Shown piece by piece: positions 7,804 through 16,983 of a DNA stretch of 64,000 nt. The notes beneath the pieces were generated by a model. That model was not told the origin of the DNA and did not search any database. It worked only from the letters and a program-made list of their open reading frames with translations. The stretch comes from Lacticaseibacillus daqingensis (GTDB taxonomy: Bacteria > Bacillota > Bacilli > Lactobacillales > Lactobacillaceae): NCBI RefSeq assembly GCF_003946115.1, contig NZ_RHOH01000007.1:89800-153799 (forward strand). The letters run 5' to 3'. The translations under genes were made by a program, and so were the position numbers. How positions within the stretch are numbered: position 1 is the stretch's first letter; each line of letters begins with the position of its first letter.

Positions 7804-10458
7804 CTAGTTTTTGCGTTGACGTAACACCCATTTGACGATTTCGACGATCACGATGATCGCCACTCCGGCGCCCAGCACGGTCAGCCACTGGTGCCAATCC
7901 AGGCTGGTCACGTGGAACAACCCGTTGAAGCCCGGCACGAGGATCGTGGCGGCCAGCAGGATGAAGGAGGCCAGAATTGCCCAGTTAAAGGCCTTGTTGC
8001 GGAAGAAGCCGACCTTGAACAGGCTCTGGTGCACGGACTTGACGTTGAAGGCATGGAACAGCTGGATCAGCCCCAGCGTCGCGTACGCCATGGTCAGCGC
8101 ATCGGCGTGGATCTCGCCACTGCCGGTGTGCACTGGCCAGGTGATACCGATGAAGTACACGCCAAGCGTCAGCGCACCTTCCAGGAGCCCCTGCCAGATC
8201 ACCGCCGGGCCAACGCCGCCGGAGAAGAAATTCGACTTGCGCCCGCGCGGTTTCTGGTTCATGATGCCCGGTTCAGTCGGCTCGACCCCCAGCGCGATCG
8301 CCGGGAAGGTGTCGGTGACCAGGTTGATCCACAGGATGTGCACCGGCGCGAGCAGGTCCCATCCCAGCATCGTCATCATGAACAGCGTCAGCACTTCGCC
8401 GAGGTTAGCCGACAGCAGGTACTGGATACTCTTTTGAATATTGGAGAACACCTTGCGGCCCTCTTCCACCGCGATCACGATGGTGGAGAAGTTGTCGTCG
8501 GCCAGCACCATGTCGGATGCCCCCTTGGACACTTCCGTCCCGGTGATCCCCATGCCGATGCCGATATCGGCGGCCTTGAGGGCCGGTGCGTCGTTCACCC
8601 CGTCCCCGGTCATCGCGACCACCTTGCCGCGCTTTTGCCAGGCGTTGACGATGCGCACCTTGTGTTCCGGCGCCACGCGCGCGTAGACGCTGTACTTGGT
8701 CACGTTGCGGTTGAATTCCTCATCGGACTGCTGGTCCAACTGCGCCCCGGTGATGACCGCGGCATCGTCGCCGGCATCGATGATCCCCAGCCGCACCGCA
8801 ATCGCCTCGGCGGTGTCCTGGTGGTCCCCGGTGATCATCATCGGGCGAATGCCGGCCGCCTTCGCTTCGGCAACGGCCGCTGCGGCTTCCGGTCGCTCAG
8901 GGTCGATCATCCCGACCAAGCCAGCGAAAATCAGGTCGGCCTCGATGGTGTCCGAATCCACCTCTTCCGGCACTTCCGGGATCTGGCGGTAGGCCATCAT
9001 CAGCACGCGCAGGGCCTGCTTGGCCATCGCCGTGTTTTCGGCCAAAATGGTGTCGCGGTCCGCCGCCGTGAGCGGTCGTACCGTGTCGCCGTCAACGATG
9101 CGCGTCACGCGGCGAAGCAGCTGATCCGGCGCCCCTTTGGTAGCCACAAGAAAACCGCCCTGCGGCAACTGGTGGATCGTTGACATCAGCTTACGCTCGG
9201 AGTCAAACGGCACCTCGGCCACCCGCGGTTCGCCGGTCAGCTTGGCCTTGAGCGCGAAGTCGTGCTTTTGACCGTAAGCGACCAGCGCTGTTTCGGTCGG
9301 GTCGCCGAGCATCGTGCCATCGGCCTGGATCTTAGTGTCGTTGGCGAAGTTCATGATGGTCATCAGCGGGTTGCCGCCGGTGATGCCGGCCGTAGCATCG
9401 TGCAGCTGCCCGTCATAGTACACCTTTTCGACGGTCATCTTGTTTTGCGTCAGCGTCCCGGTTTTGTCGGAGGCGATGATGTCCGTGGAGCCCAGCGTCT
9501 CAACAGCCGGCAGCTTGCGCACCAAGGCGTTACGCTTGGCCATTTTCTGCGTGCCCAGCGCTAGGATGATCGTGACGATGGCGGGCAGGCCTTCCGGGAT
9601 CGCAGCCACGGCCAGCGAAATCGCGGTCAAAAACATCTCCGGTAGGCTGGCGGCACCGCGCCACAGGCCAACGCCAAAGACGATGGCCGCGATCACCAGG
9701 ATCATCAGCGTCAGCGTCTTGCCCAGCGCCTTCAGGTTCTCCTGCAGCGGCGTCGTGGTTTCGTCCGCCGCGTTGATCATACCGGCGATGCGCCCGACCT
9801 CGGTTGCCATCCCCGTCGCCACCACCACGCCGACCCCGCGGCCGTACGTGATGTTGGCGTTCATGAAGGCCATGTTGGTGCGGTCACCGATGCCGACGTC
9901 GCCGTCTGTCAGTGCCGCAGTGGTTTTCTCCACCGGGACGGATTCCCCGGTCAGCGCGGATTCCTCGCTTTTCAGGTTGGCGGATTCGACCAGTCGCAGG
10001 TCAGCTGGCACCACATCACCCGCCTCCAGCAGCACCACATCACCGACCACCAAGTCGGAGCTAGGAATGGTGGCCACGTTGCCGCCGCGACGCACGTGGG
10101 CGTTCGGCGTAGCCATTTTCTGCAGCGCGTCGATGGCCTCCTCCGCCTTGCTTTCCTGGAACACGCCAAACATGGCGTTCAGGATCACCACGGCGAGGAT
10201 GATGCCGGCATCGGCCCACTCATGCACCACAAACCCAGCGATCAGTGCCGCCACCAGCAGCACCACGATCATGAAGTCCTTGAACTGATCCAAGAAGCGC
10301 TGGGCCAGCGTTTTCTTCTCCCCCTTGGCGAGGGCGTTGGGGCCGTTTTTGGCCAGGCGGGTCTTCGCCTCAGCCGGGCTCAGGCCCGTGGCGAGGTCGG
10401 TGTGCACCGCGTCAAGCGTTTCACGCGTGGTTCTTGAATATGCAGGTCGTTCGGTCAA
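7804..10458 (-). CDS. P2-type cation-transporting ATPase, probable Mn2+ (or Ca2+) efflux pump
   Basis: An 884-residue P-type ATPase. Visible parts are the N-terminal cation_ATPase_N region, TGES (170-173), PEGLPA in TM4 (288-293), the phosphorylated Asp331 in DKTGTLT, KGAPDQLL in the nucleotide domain, MTGDGVNDAPALKAADIG in the hinge, and NLVTDTFPAIALG in TM6. PEGLP and the TM6 residues place it in the P2A Ca2+/Mn2+ group. I start at TTG 10458, with AAAGGAGG 7 nt upstream; a longer frame would run into the riboswitch terminator. A yybP-ykoY element in the leader argues for Mn2+ export, as for Lactococcus YoaB. Confidence 0.9.
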   Translation of the reverse strand: MTERPAYSRTTRETLDAVHTDLATGLSPAEAKTRLAKNGPNALAKGEKKTLAQRFLDQFKDFMIVVLLVAALIAGFVVHEWADAGIILAVVILNAMFGVFQESKAEEAIDALQKMATPNAHVRRGGNVATIPSSDLVVGDVVLLEAGDVVPADLRLVESANLKSEESALTGESVPVEKTTAALTDGDVGIGDRTNMAFMNANITYGRGVGVVVATGMATEVGRIAGMINAADETTTPLQENLKALGKTLTLMILVIAAIVFGVGLWRGAASLPEMFLTAISLAVAAIPEGLPAIVTIILALGTQKMAKRNALVRKLPAVETLGSTDIIASDKTGTLTQNKMTVEKVYYDGQLHDATAGITGGNPLMTIMNFANDTKIQADGTMLGDPTETALVAYGQKHDFALKAKLTGEPRVAEVPFDSERKLMSTIHQLPQGGFLVATKGAPDQLLRRVTRIVDGDTVRPLTAADRDTILAENTAMAKQALRVLMMAYRQIPEVPEEVDSDTIEADLIFAGLVGMIDPERPEAAAAVAEAKAAGIRPMMITGDHQDTAEAIAVRLGIIDAGDDAAVITGAQLDQQSDEEFNRNVTKYSVYARVAPEHKVRIVNAWQKRGKVVAMTGDGVNDAPALKAADIGIGMGITGTEVSKGASDMVLADDNFSTIVIAVEEGRKVFSNIQKSIQYLLSANLGEVLTLFMMTMLGWDLLAPVHILWINLVTDTFPAIALGVEPTEPGIMNQKPRGRKSNFFSGGVGPAVIWQGLLEGALTLGVYFIGITWPVHTGSGEIHADALTMAYATLGLIQLFHAFNVKSVHQSLFKVGFFRNKAFNWAILASFILLAATILVPGFNGLFHVTSLDWHQWLTVLGAGVAIIVIVEIVKWVLRQRKN

Positions 10459-10489
10459 ATTGATTCCTCCTTTGGCGAATAGCGGGGGT

Positions 10490-10612
10490 AAAAAAAGAGA
10501 CCCATGGCCGCCCAAATAGGGCAGCTCATAAGTCTCACTAATTAAGGCAGCACCAGAATATTCGCCTAGCTGGTGATACTGCCGCGGCCGCGCCGCTAGT
10601 TACTCCCTTATG
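10490..10612 (-). promoter_or_regulatory. yybP-ykoY (Mn2+) riboswitch with terminator
   Basis: On the minus strand the aptamer begins CATAAGGGAGTAAC (10612 downward) and closes with TTAGTGAGACTTATG. The P1 strands are at 10607-10612 and 10527-10532. The same 3' strand is taken by a terminator: GAGAC (10532-10536) pairs with GTCTC (10497-10501), with an inner GCTGCCC/GGGCGGC stem and seven T. GGGAGTA and TTAGTGAGAC match the yybP-ykoY consensus as I know it. Metal binding stabilising P1 would free the ATPase gene. The aptamer was matched from memory, without a covariance search. Confidence 0.85.
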
Positions 10613-10652
10613 TCTACGATAACAGTATACCGAGTCGCCGACCGTTTCGCAA

Positions 10653-11480
10653 CTATTCCCAGAACGTATCAAACACGGTGATCGGCAAATGCCGTTTGTG
10701 CGCGGATTTTTGGTACCACGCCTCGATCTTCGCCGCGGCCGGTTCCGCCACCGGCCGGCCCTCCAGGTAGTCGTCGATGTCGGTGTAGGTCACACCGAGG
10801 GCGACCTCATCGGGCAGCGCCGGGCGGTCCTCCTCAAGGTCCGCGGTCGGCGTTTTTTCGTACAGGTGCTTGGGCGCCCCGAGCACCGCAAGCATCGCCG
10901 CGCCCTGCCGCTTGTCCAGCCGCGCCAGCGGGGTCACATCCGCGCCGCCGTCACCGAACTTGGTGTAAAACCCGGTGATGGCCTCCGCCGCGTGGTCGGT
11001 GCCGATGACGACCCCGGCGCGGGCGCCGGCGATCGCGTACTGGGCGATCATACGGGCGCGCGCTTTGATGTTGCCCTTGTTGAAGTCGGTGATGGTGGCA
11101 CCGGTGTCGGTGACCGCCGCCACCATCGCGTCAACGCTGGCCTTGATGTTCACGCGCGCGGTTTCGTCCGCCTGCATGAAGTCGATGGCTGCCATCGCAT
11201 CCGCCTCGTCCGCCTGCTCACCGTAAGGCAGGCGCACCGCAATGAAGCGGTAGGCCGCGTCGCCAGTTTCGGCGCGCAGCTCCATCATCGCCTGTTCCGC
11301 CAGGCACCCGGCCAACGTCGAGTCCTGCCCGCCGGAAATGCCGAGCACGTAGGTTTTCAGTCCCGGGTAGTGGCGGATGTAACGCTTGAGAAACGTCACG
11401 CTTCGCCGAATTTCTGCTGCTGGGTCAATGTCCGGCTGCACCTTCAAATCCGCAATAATCTGTTGTTGCATCGCTCGCAT
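10653..11480 (-). CDS. nadE: NH3-dependent NAD+ synthetase
   Basis: A 275-residue enzyme, about the size of the 272-residue Bacillus protein. It amidates nicotinic acid adenine dinucleotide to NAD+. The ATP pyrophosphatase loop SGGQDS is at 49-54, followed by [26 protein letters not shown] and GTDHAAEA. No glutaminase domain is present, so ammonia is the nitrogen source. ATG 11480 has GGAGG 7 nt upstream; an upstream in-frame ATG lacks a site. It follows pncB in the same direction with a hairpin between. Confidence 0.95.
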   Translation of the reverse strand: MRAMQQQIIADLKVQPDIDPAAEIRRSVTFLKRYIRHYPGLKTYVLGISGGQDSTLAGCLAEQAMMELRAETGDAAYRFIAVRLPYGEQADEADAMAAIDFMQADETARVNIKASVDAMVAAVTDTGATITDFNKGNIKARARMIAQYAIAGARAGVVIGTDHAAEAITGFYTKFGDGGADVTPLARLDKRQGAAMLAVLGAPKHLYEKTPTADLEEDRPALPDEVALGVTYTDIDDYLEGRPVAEPAAAKIEAWYQKSAHKRHLPITVFDTFWE

Positions 11481-11524
11481 TCGCTTTCCTCCGTTGTTCA
11501 CTGATCGCCGCCGGCCGCCAAGTC

Positions 11525-11550
11525 AAAAACCGCCCCACAAGCAGGCGGCT
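11525..11550 (-). terminator. hairpin between pncB and nadE
   Basis: The stem AGCCGCC/GGCGGT on the minus strand is followed by TTTTTG. It may end part of the pncB transcripts and lower nadE relative to pncB, since no obvious promoter was found between it and nadE. Confidence 0.65.
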
Positions 11551-11557
11551 TTTGGTG

Positions 11558-13018
11558 TTACAGTTTGCCCTTGGCGACCTTGGCCTTGATGTGCTTGATC
11601 AGGTTCATCTTGTTGTCCCAGGCGGCCTGCGACAGGTCAACCGGGTACTCCTGCGGATTCAAGACACGGGTGTACTCGTCCCAGAGACTGTCGACACTGT
11701 GCATGCAGAACTCGCGGATAGCGGTCAGACTTGGCAGTTGGTACACCTGCACCCCGGCACTGAAAATGTCCTGAAGCACCGGCCGGGCGTCGAAGTCGGT
11801 GACGGTTTTGTTGATGTAGGTGTAGCTCGGGTGGAACATGTACAGCTCCTGCAGCCCGGCAATGTCTTCATCCGCAAGGCTGACGTAGTCTCCTTCGGAC
11901 TTGCCGTTGGTGTGCCGCGTGATGCGCCACACCTGCTTTTTGCCTGGCGTCGACACCTTCTCGGCGTTGCTGGACAGCTTGATGGTGTCCACCATTTCAC
12001 CGTTATCGTCTTCGATAGCCACAAGCTTGTACACCGCGCCAAGCGCCGGGTGGTCATAAGCGGTGATGACCTTTGTGCCCACGCCCCAGGTGTCGATCTT
12101 GGCGCCTTGCATCTTCAGGTTCTGGATGGTGTGCTCATCCAGGTCGTTGGACGCAACGATCTTGGTCTCAGTGAAGCCGGCCTCATCCAGCTGCTGGCGC
12201 ACGCGCTTGGAGATGTACGCCATGTCGCCGGAGTCGATGCGCACACCCTGGAAGTTGATGCGATCGCCCATTTCCTTGGCCACACGAATGGCGGCCGGCA
12301 CGCCGGAGCGCAGGGTATCATAGGTGTCCACAAGGAAAACGACATCGCGGTTGGCCTCCGCGTACGCCTTGAAGGCGGCGTAGTCATCGCGATAGGCCTG
12401 CACCAGCGCATGGGCGTGGGTGCCGGAGATCGGAATACCGAACAGCTTGCCGGCGCGGACGTTGGAGGTCGCGTTGAAGCCGCCGATGAACGCCGCTCGG
12501 GTGCCCCAGATCGCCGCCTCAGTTTCCTGCGCGCGCCGGGTCCCGAACTCCATCAGCGGATCCTGGCCGACCACGGCGCGGATGCGGGCCGCCTTCGTGG
12601 CCACGAGCGTCTGATAGTTGATGATGTTCAGCACGGCAGTTTCGATCAGCTGCCCCTGCGCCAGCGGCCCTTCCACCTGAAAAATTGGCTCGTGGTTGAA
12701 CACGAGGTCGCCTTCAACGGCGGAGCGCACGCTACACGTGAACTTGAAGTCACGCAGGTAGTCGAGAAATGCGGCCGGCCACGGCGTCGTTTCCCGCAGG
12801 TACGCCAGGTCGCTTTCAGAGAAGGTCAGGTGCTTGAGGTAGTCCACCACGTGCTCAAGCCCGGCAAACACGGCAAAACCGCTGCCGAACGGCAAATCGC
12901 GGAAGTAGACTTCAAACACCGCGTTCTTCTCGGCGATCCCCTGCTGCCAGTAGGTGTACATCATGTTCAACTCGTAAAAATCTGTATGAAGGACTAAGCT
13001 GTCATCTTCATAGGCCAT
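11558..13018 (-). CDS. pncB: nicotinate phosphoribosyltransferase
   Basis: A 486-residue enzyme of NAD salvage that joins nicotinate and PRPP. The N-terminal DSLVLHTDFYELNMMYTYWQ, EVYFRDLPFGSGFAVFAGLE, EFGTRRAQ with the conserved His/Arg neighbourhood, GTHAHALVQAY and VRIDSGDMAYISKRVR are the family signatures. ATG 13018 has AAAGGAG 8 nt upstream. With nadE it gives a two-step salvage set that lacks only nadD in this window. An extended -10 (TGGTATAAT) is at 13102-13110. Confidence 0.95.
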   Translation of the reverse strand: MAYEDDSLVLHTDFYELNMMYTYWQQGIAEKNAVFEVYFRDLPFGSGFAVFAGLEHVVDYLKHLTFSESDLAYLRETTPWPAAFLDYLRDFKFTCSVRSAVEGDLVFNHEPIFQVEGPLAQGQLIETAVLNIINYQTLVATKAARIRAVVGQDPLMEFGTRRAQETEAAIWGTRAAFIGGFNATSNVRAGKLFGIPISGTHAHALVQAYRDDYAAFKAYAEANRDVVFLVDTYDTLRSGVPAAIRVAKEMGDRINFQGVRIDSGDMAYISKRVRQQLDEAGFTETKIVASNDLDEHTIQNLKMQGAKIDTWGVGTKVITAYDHPALGAVYKLVAIEDDNGEMVDTIKLSSNAEKVSTPGKKQVWRITRHTNGKSEGDYVSLADEDIAGLQELYMFHPSYTYINKTVTDFDARPVLQDIFSAGVQVYQLPSLTAIREFCMHSVDSLWDEYTRVLNPQEYPVDLSQAAWDNKMNLIKHIKAKVAKGKL

Positions 13019-13101
13019 GCGCTTTTTCTCCTTTATCGACGCCGAAGCGCCGCCGTTGTCGCCCAACTGAGTGGGCGTGTGATTAGATCAACTTGGAGAA
13101 T

Positions 13102-13110
13102 ATTATACCA
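13102..13110 (-). promoter_or_regulatory. extended -10 promoter of pncB
   Basis: TGGTATAAT on the minus strand, 84 nt upstream of the pncB ATG. No good -35 is seen, which fits a TGn-extended promoter. Confidence 0.5.
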
Positions 13111-13250
13111 GAAAACCAGCGGTGGCTCCCAGTTTGACCCCAACTATCGCAATGAAAACGTCACCATGAGCCGTTATGCGGCCCAATCCGCGTTTGCGCC
13201 TTGAGCCAGACTGACCCACCCCGGCGCCCGCTCAACACCCGCTTTTAGGC

Positions 13251-13291
13251 AAAAAAAAGAAACCGAGACATTTGGCTGATGTCCCGGTTTC
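13251..13291 (-). terminator. terminator of the GntR gene
   Basis: GAAACCG/CGGTTTC and GACAT/ATGTC stems (13259-13291) followed on the minus strand by a run of eight T. Confidence 0.85.
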
Positions 13292-13298
13292 GCCCGCA

Positions 13299-14000
13299 CT
13301 AGCGTTCCAGATAAAACTCAAAGCGCTCCCCCACGTACTGAGTGCGCACGTACTCGAACGGCCGCCCGTCTTGCAGCAGCGAGATCTGCCGCAGGCGCAG
13401 GATCGCCTCACCGCGCTTGATCTCCAGGTAGTCAGCGATGCGCTCGGACGCCAGCTGAGCGCTGACGGTTTGAGTCGCGCCGCCCATGTGGTAGCCGCCC
13501 TTCTTCTCCAGCGTGTGGTAAAAGGACTTGGTGACTTCGCTCTTGGAGAAGTCGCGCACCAAGTCGTAGGGCACGGTGGCCACTTCAAAGCTGATCGGGA
13601 CGGCGTCGGCGTAGCGGATCCGCTCCATGCGCAACACCTGCGCCCCATCCGGCAGCTGCAACTTCTCGCTTTCGGACAGCGAGGGCTTGGCCACGTGGTA
13701 CGAAATGGTTTTGCTCGACGGCTTTTTGCCTTGGGCGATCATGATGTCGGTGAAGCTGGTCACGCCGGAGACTTTCTCCTGCACTTTGCGGTTCGCGACA
13801 TAGGTGCCGGCCCCGATCCGCCGTTCGAGGATCCCTTCGTCAACCAGCGTTTGAATCGCCTGGCGAAGCGTCATGCGGGAGACGTTGAAGGTGACCGCCA
13901 AGTCGCGCTCGCTCGGGATCCGATCCCCGATCTGCCACTTGCCTGCCTCAATGTCTTGTCGGATCTGGTTATGAATTTGGATATAGACTGGAGATTCCAC
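13299..14000 (-). CDS. GntR/HutC-family regulator, NagR/YvoA-like
   Basis: A 233-residue regulator. Residues 1-75 form the winged helix (PVYIQIHNQIRQDIEAG, RIPSERDLAVTFNVSRMTLR, GAGTYVA); the rest is a UTRA effector domain. I start at GTG 14000, after AAAGGACG. The palindrome TGGTATAGACCA lies between -35 and -10 of its own promoter and matches the NagR/DasR type of site, so the effector is probably an amino-sugar phosphate. No nag genes are in the window, so its targets would lie elsewhere. Confidence 0.85.
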   Translation of the reverse strand: MESPVYIQIHNQIRQDIEAGKWQIGDRIPSERDLAVTFNVSRMTLRQAIQTLVDEGILERRIGAGTYVANRKVQEKVSGVTSFTDIMIAQGKKPSSKTISYHVAKPSLSESEKLQLPDGAQVLRMERIRYADAVPISFEVATVPYDLVRDFSKSEVTKSFYHTLEKKGGYHMGGATQTVSAQLASERIADYLEIKRGEAILRLRQISLLQDGRPFEYVRTQYVGERFEFYLER

Positions 14001-14052
14001 CGCGTGACGTCCTTTCTCTGCTGCTGTTTGCGTAACTGGACCAATTAGCTTT

Positions 14053-14081
14053 AGTTTAAATGGTATAGACCAAAAATGCAA
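14053..14081 (-). promoter_or_regulatory. GntR promoter with operator in the spacer
   Basis: TTGCAT (-35, 14076-14081), a 17-nt spacer, TAAACT (-10, 14053-14058). The perfect palindrome core TGGTATAGACCA (14061-14072; TGGT-ATAG-ACCA arms) fills the spacer, so a bound repressor would block polymerase. Confidence 0.75.
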
Positions 14082-14101
14082 GCCCTGTCACAAAAAAGTT
14101 G

Positions 14102-14899
14102 CTAGTCTTCCTGGTCCTTGGCGATGGTCGCGTCCACCCCGGCCACCACAGCCGGCATGAAGCCCGCCGCTTCCATCGCCAAAAGACCGGCCACCGTGGT
14201 GCCACCGGGGCTGGACACCTTATCGATCAGGTCAAACGGGCTCCCGTCACTCTGCAGCACCATTGCCCCGCTTCCCAGCACCGCCTGTGCCGCGATCCGG
14301 GTCGCCGCGGCCTTGGTCAGCCCATACTTGACCCCCGCCCGCGACAGCGCGTCGATGAACAGGTAGACGAACGCTGGGCTGGAGCCGGACAGCGCCACGA
14401 AGGTGGAGAAGTGCGCCTCTTCCAGTGCGATCGTCTCGCCCAGCGCCGCAAACAGGTCGATCACGTGTGGCAACACTGCGGCCGCCGCCGGGTTGGCCGC
14501 ATACGCCGTCATTCCCGCATTGATGGCCACGTTCAGGTTGGGCATCGTACGCACCAGCGGGTAATCCTTGGTGCCGAGGTACCCCTCGATCTGCAGCAGC
14601 GACACGCCGCTCATCAGCGATACCAGCGGCGTCTGCTGTGCCATCAAGGTCGGCTTGAGCTCGTCGATCACATCGCTGGCCAAGCGCGGCTTGACCGCCA
14701 GGATCACGAGCTCCGCCTGCTCGACCACCGCCACATTGCTGAAGGCCGTGCGCACCCCGGTTTTGGCCGCGTAGGCCTCATAGTGCGCCGCGGTGCCGCC
14801 GTGAATGATGATGTCCGTTGGCGCCAGCGCCTTGGCTTTGAGTAACCCGTCGATAATCGCTTGGGCCATGTTGCCGGCCCCGATAAACCCTAGTTTCAT
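14102..14899 (-). CDS. proC: pyrroline-5-carboxylate reductase
   Basis: A 265-residue enzyme that makes the last step of proline synthesis. The Rossmann motif GFIGAGNMAQAII is at the N-terminus, VRTMPNLNVAINAGMTAYA in the middle, and ALSGSSPAFVYLFIDAL plus DKVSSPGGTTVAGLL in the C-terminal dimerisation domain. AGGAGG lies 8 nt before ATG 14899. It starts 15 nt after the S9 peptidase stop codon, so the two are likely co-transcribed; proline recovery and synthesis may be linked. Confidence 0.95.
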   Translation of the reverse strand: MKLGFIGAGNMAQAIIDGLLKAKALAPTDIIIHGGTAAHYEAYAAKTGVRTAFSNVAVVEQAELVILAVKPRLASDVIDELKPTLMAQQTPLVSLMSGVSLLQIEGYLGTKDYPLVRTMPNLNVAINAGMTAYAANPAAAAVLPHVIDLFAALGETIALEEAHFSTFVALSGSSPAFVYLFIDALSRAGVKYGLTKAAATRIAAQAVLGSGAMVLQSDGSPFDLIDKVSSPGGTTVAGLLAMEAAGFMPAVVAGVDATIAKDQED

Positions 14900-14914
14900 C
14901 TCAGTGTCCTCCTG

Positions 14915-16849
14915 TTATTGGTGCTGGTCAAACCAGCTCAGAATCTCGTTCAGCCGCGCCAGCCGCAGGTTCGGCAGACCCGAGCGCGACAGCTCGTGGG
15001 TGCTTTGCGGGAAGCGCACAAAGCGCGTTTCCACGCCGTGCAGCAGGAGCCCCATGTAAAACTCCTCCCCCTGGCCGATCGGGCAGCGCAGGTCGTTTTC
15101 ACTGTGCAGCACGAGCGTCGGCGTCGTCACCGCCGCAATGTACTTGAGCGGCGAAAAATCCCAGAGTCGCGCAACGTCGGCCGTGTCGCCGGCCCACTGA
15201 CCGGCCAGCTCCCACGGCGTGAAGTAGTAGCCGATGTCGCTGGTGCCGTAGAAGCTGAGCCAGTTGGCGATCGAGCGCTGCGTGGCCCCCGCCTTGAAGC
15301 GGTCGGTGTGGGTAACGATCCAGTTGGTCATGAAGCCGCCGTAAGAGCCGCCGGTGACGTACAGATGGGCCGCGTCCGCCTGCGGATCCATGGCCAGCAC
15401 CTCATCCACGCCTTGCATCAGGTCGGCAAAGTCGCCTTGACCGTAGTGCCCAATGACCGCCGCCTCGAACGCCTCACCGTAGCCCTGGCCGCCGCGCGGG
15501 TTCATCGTGATGACCCCGTACCCGCGGCTTGCCAGCAGCTGCATTTCATGGAAGAACGTGTTGCCGTAGCCGACCGCCGGCCCCCCATGCACATCCAACA
15601 CAACCGGATGCTTGCCGCTGGTTTGCGGCCGGTAGTACCAGCCCTCAAGGGTGAAATCCGCCCGCTCAAAGCTGAAGTGTTCAGGCGTCACCAAGTCGTG
15701 CGTGCGCACGTACTGGGCGTTGGGGTCGACCAAAAGCGTTTCCGCCAGCGTGATCAGGTCCAGCACCTTCAGCTGGCTCGGCTGCGTGAACGTCGATTCC
15801 GTGAACAGCACACTGCGCCCGTCGGGGGTCAGCGACCAGTCAGTGATGTGGCGCGCCCCGCCGAGAATGACCGCCAGTGGCTCATTAGGCCCCCCTGCGT
15901 AAAGGCTGAACTGCCCGTGGTCAAACCCGGTAGTCAAATAGTAATCCGTGGTGGCAAAGGCCGCGATCCGGTGGCTCAGCCCCTGCTGGACATCGCCGGT
16001 GAGCGCGCCGTTGACGGCCAGATCCAGTGGTGCCGTCACATCCTGGAACGCGCCAGTGGCGCGATCGTAATGCCACAAGTGATCTTGCGCGACGTTGGGG
16101 GCGTGGTTATCCGTCCCGTACACCAGCAGCTGCTGGCCGTCCTGGGCAAACGCCACCCCGCTGAAGCTACCCGCCGGCACACTGGTGGTGACCGGCGTCA
16201 GCGCCCCGGTGGCGAGGTCCAACAGGCTGCAGGTGTCGCCGAAGTCGCTGGGGTCGGCCGGGTGCGTGGCCTGACTGATCGCCGCCACATCCCCGGCCGG
16301 TGCCACCGCCGTCAGCTCGATCGGCTGGTCGCTGGTGAACACCACCCGGCCCGTTTTGGCCGTCACGCTTTGGCGCTTGATCCAATAGGTCAGCCCCTCC
16401 GGCAACAAGCCCGCTCCATTGAGTTTGTACCGCGCCTGCGTCACGACCACCGGCGCCGGTCGCTCGGCCTTGGCTGGCACCGAATGCGTCGCATAGACCA
16501 ATGCGGCCTGACCCCAGAAGAACGCGGTCACCCCGGCCGCCTCCCGCGTGAGTTGCCGGGCGCTGCCGCCGGTCACTGCCTGCAGAAAAATCTGGGGGTG
16601 CTTCGTGTCGTCCTGGCTGAGAAACGCGAGCCACTGGCCATCCGCGCTCAGCTGCGGCGCATGGTCATGGTGCTGATCGGCACCAAACACCGTCCGCCGC
16701 CGCGTGGTGCGATCGAGCTGCACGATCCGGCTGTAGTAAGCGTTGTCCGCCTCATCCAGCCAGTTTTCCTGGTAAAACACTGCCGCGCCCACGCCCACCG
16801 GCTGACTGAGTGTCTTGAGCTTAAAGAGATCCGTTGCCTGTACCTTCAT
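14915..16849 (-). CDS. S9 family serine peptidase (acylaminoacyl/prolyl oligopeptidase type)
   Basis: A 644-residue cytosolic enzyme. The N-terminal two thirds look like a beta-propeller with repeated DG-x-x-L/V-F strands; the C-terminal third is an alpha/beta hydrolase with the nucleophile in GGSYGGFMTNW, the Asp in HSENDLRCPIGQ and the His in QSTHELSRSG. Such peptidases cut short peptides. ATG 16849 has AGGAGG 8 nt upstream. It is followed by proC in the same operon. Confidence 0.92.
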   Translation of the reverse strand: MKVQATDLFKLKTLSQPVGVGAAVFYQENWLDEADNAYYSRIVQLDRTTRRRTVFGADQHHDHAPQLSADGQWLAFLSQDDTKHPQIFLQAVTGGSARQLTREAAGVTAFFWGQAALVYATHSVPAKAERPAPVVVTQARYKLNGAGLLPEGLTYWIKRQSVTAKTGRVVFTSDQPIELTAVAPAGDVAAISQATHPADPSDFGDTCSLLDLATGALTPVTTSVPAGSFSGVAFAQDGQQLLVYGTDNHAPNVAQDHLWHYDRATGAFQDVTAPLDLAVNGALTGDVQQGLSHRIAAFATTDYYLTTGFDHGQFSLYAGGPNEPLAVILGGARHITDWSLTPDGRSVLFTESTFTQPSQLKVLDLITLAETLLVDPNAQYVRTHDLVTPEHFSFERADFTLEGWYYRPQTSGKHPVVLDVHGGPAVGYGNTFFHEMQLLASRGYGVITMNPRGGQGYGEAFEAAVIGHYGQGDFADLMQGVDEVLAMDPQADAAHLYVTGGSYGGFMTNWIVTHTDRFKAGATQRSIANWLSFYGTSDIGYYFTPWELAGQWAGDTADVARLWDFSPLKYIAAVTTPTLVLHSENDLRCPIGQGEEFYMGLLLHGVETRFVRFPQSTHELSRSGLPNLRLARLNEILSWFDQHQ

Positions 16850-16945
16850 CGAATCCGCCTCCTGTGTGCGGTTGGGCCGCACTTTTCTCCAGCCTAGCCG
16901 AATGACTGAGGCAAGTCAATGCACAGCTGGCGCTCAGGTGCCCAG

Positions 16946-16976
16946 CAAAAAACGCTGACCAGATTCGGCCAGCGTT
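16946..16976 (-). terminator. terminator of the uronic-sugar operon
   Basis: Stem AACGCTG/CAGCGTT (16951-16976) followed on the minus strand by six T. It lies directly after the GH88 gene. Confidence 0.9.
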
Positions 16977-16983
16977 GGGGTGG

